From Candidatus Scatosoma pullistercoris (GTDB lineage Bacteria; Bacillota; Clostridia; Christensenellales; Borkfalkiaceae): a stretch of 13,866 nt of DNA. Where the stretch lies: positions 1-13,866 of the forward strand of contig DVMZ01000058.1 in assembly GCA_018714725.1 (NCBI GenBank), given 5' to 3'. Under the pieces are notes generated by a model that worked only from the letters and a program-made list of their open reading frames with translations, was not told the DNA's origin and made no database searches. Positions 13,491 to 13,866 of this stretch are shown in pieces. How positions within the stretch are numbered: the first letter of the stretch is position 1; every line of letters starts with the position of its first letter. The translations under genes were made by a program, and so were the position numbers.

Positions 13491-13866
13491 ATGAAACAAA
13501 CCAACAAGTCTGCCGAAAGAAACGTTGCGGGGACGATTCTGAAAATTCTGTCTTTTGTGATCGCGCTTGCCTATTTTGTCCTGCTGATTGCGGGAAAATG
13601 GATTTTTAAATCGGGCGATCCTTTTTATGTCGGCATTAATATTTTTGACAAGAGCGATGATGCGAACATATGGCTGCGTTCTTTCAGCTACGTCATCTTT
13701 CTTCTGGCGCTGTCCTATGTGCTCCGGCTGTTTCTCCGGCAGGCAGTGCGCCGGGTGACGCGCGCGAAGGCGCTGGTCGATCTCATTTGCAGTTTCATAA
13801 AGTATCTCGCCGTCATCGCGCTGATTTTTGCGATCCTCAGCGTGTGGGGCGTGAATACGACGGCAT
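13491..13866 (+). CDS. MscS-type mechanosensitive ion channel (3' truncated)
   Basis: The frame opens at ATG 13491, with AAGGAG at 13479-13484, and is still open at the window edge after 125 codons. It has three hydrophobic segments (about 15-37, 61-80 and 100-122). The last part, RAKALVDLICSFIKYLAVIA followed by ILSVWGVNTTA, matches the run into the pore helix of small-conductance mechanosensitive channels (typical family pattern: a linker, then KY....ILS.LGV.TTALLA). These channels release solutes on hypo-osmotic shock. The pore-lining helix and cytoplasmic beta domain lie beyond the window, so the call rests on the membrane part alone. It probably shares a transcript with the surface protein upstream. 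Confidence 0.8.
   Translation, partial: MKQTNKSAERNVAGTILKILSFVIALAYFVLLIAGKWIFKSGDPFYVGINIFDKSDDANIWLRSFSYVIFLLALSYVLRLFLRQAVRRVTRAKALVDLICSFIKYLAVIALIFAILSVWGVNTTA

Noticed and set aside
1..13866. CRISPR arrays, insertion sequences, phage genes
   Set aside because: No regularly spaced repeats, transposase, integrase or phage structural motifs were seen on either strand.

Overview
The window looks like a chromosomal stretch from a Gram-positive, endospore-forming anaerobe of the Clostridia (Bacillota), with mixed GC content near one half. The evidence is a complete spoIIE, a MazF/NdoA-type toxin of the Firmicutes form, strong Shine-Dalgarno sites, consensus sigma-A promoters, intrinsic terminators and a cobalamin riboswitch. 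I cannot name the genus.

Layout, left to right. (1) The 3' end of a family I inorganic pyrophosphatase, then a nicotinamidase-like cysteine hydrolase. (2) A two-gene operon behind a perfect TTGACA-N17-TATAAT promoter: an exported protein of unknown function, overlapping a multi-spanning membrane protein with a C-terminal four-cysteine zinc ribbon, closed by an intrinsic terminator. (3) On the minus strand, spoIIE and, upstream of it, a solo mazF, separated by a terminator. (4) A plus-strand bacterial PH-domain membrane protein with its own promoter and terminator. (5) A corrinoid block: a promoter, a cobalamin riboswitch ending in a terminator, a DUF4430 (transcobalamin-like) lipoprotein and an ECF-transporter S component, followed by a separately promoted methyltransferase corrinoid protein with a palindromic site directly upstream of its promoter. 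(6) A scrambled uroporphyrinogen-decarboxylase-type methyltransferase remnant: its N-terminus is inverted, a long hairpin sits at the joint, and its C-terminus is lost where an AT-rich segment begins. (7) A strong promoter, a large single-pass surface protein with repeated beta-type modules, and the start of an MscS-type mechanosensitive channel that runs off the window.

How the genes fit together. The clearest functional unit is the corrinoid block. The riboswitch should shut off the lipoprotein and S component when cobalamin is plentiful, which points to corrinoid capture and import. The adjacent corrinoid protein is a consumer of the cofactor, in methyl transfer. Its expected methyltransferase partner is present only as broken pieces, so either the locus has decayed, has rearranged, or is mis-assembled here. 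No phage, IS element, CRISPR array, tRNA or rRNA was seen.
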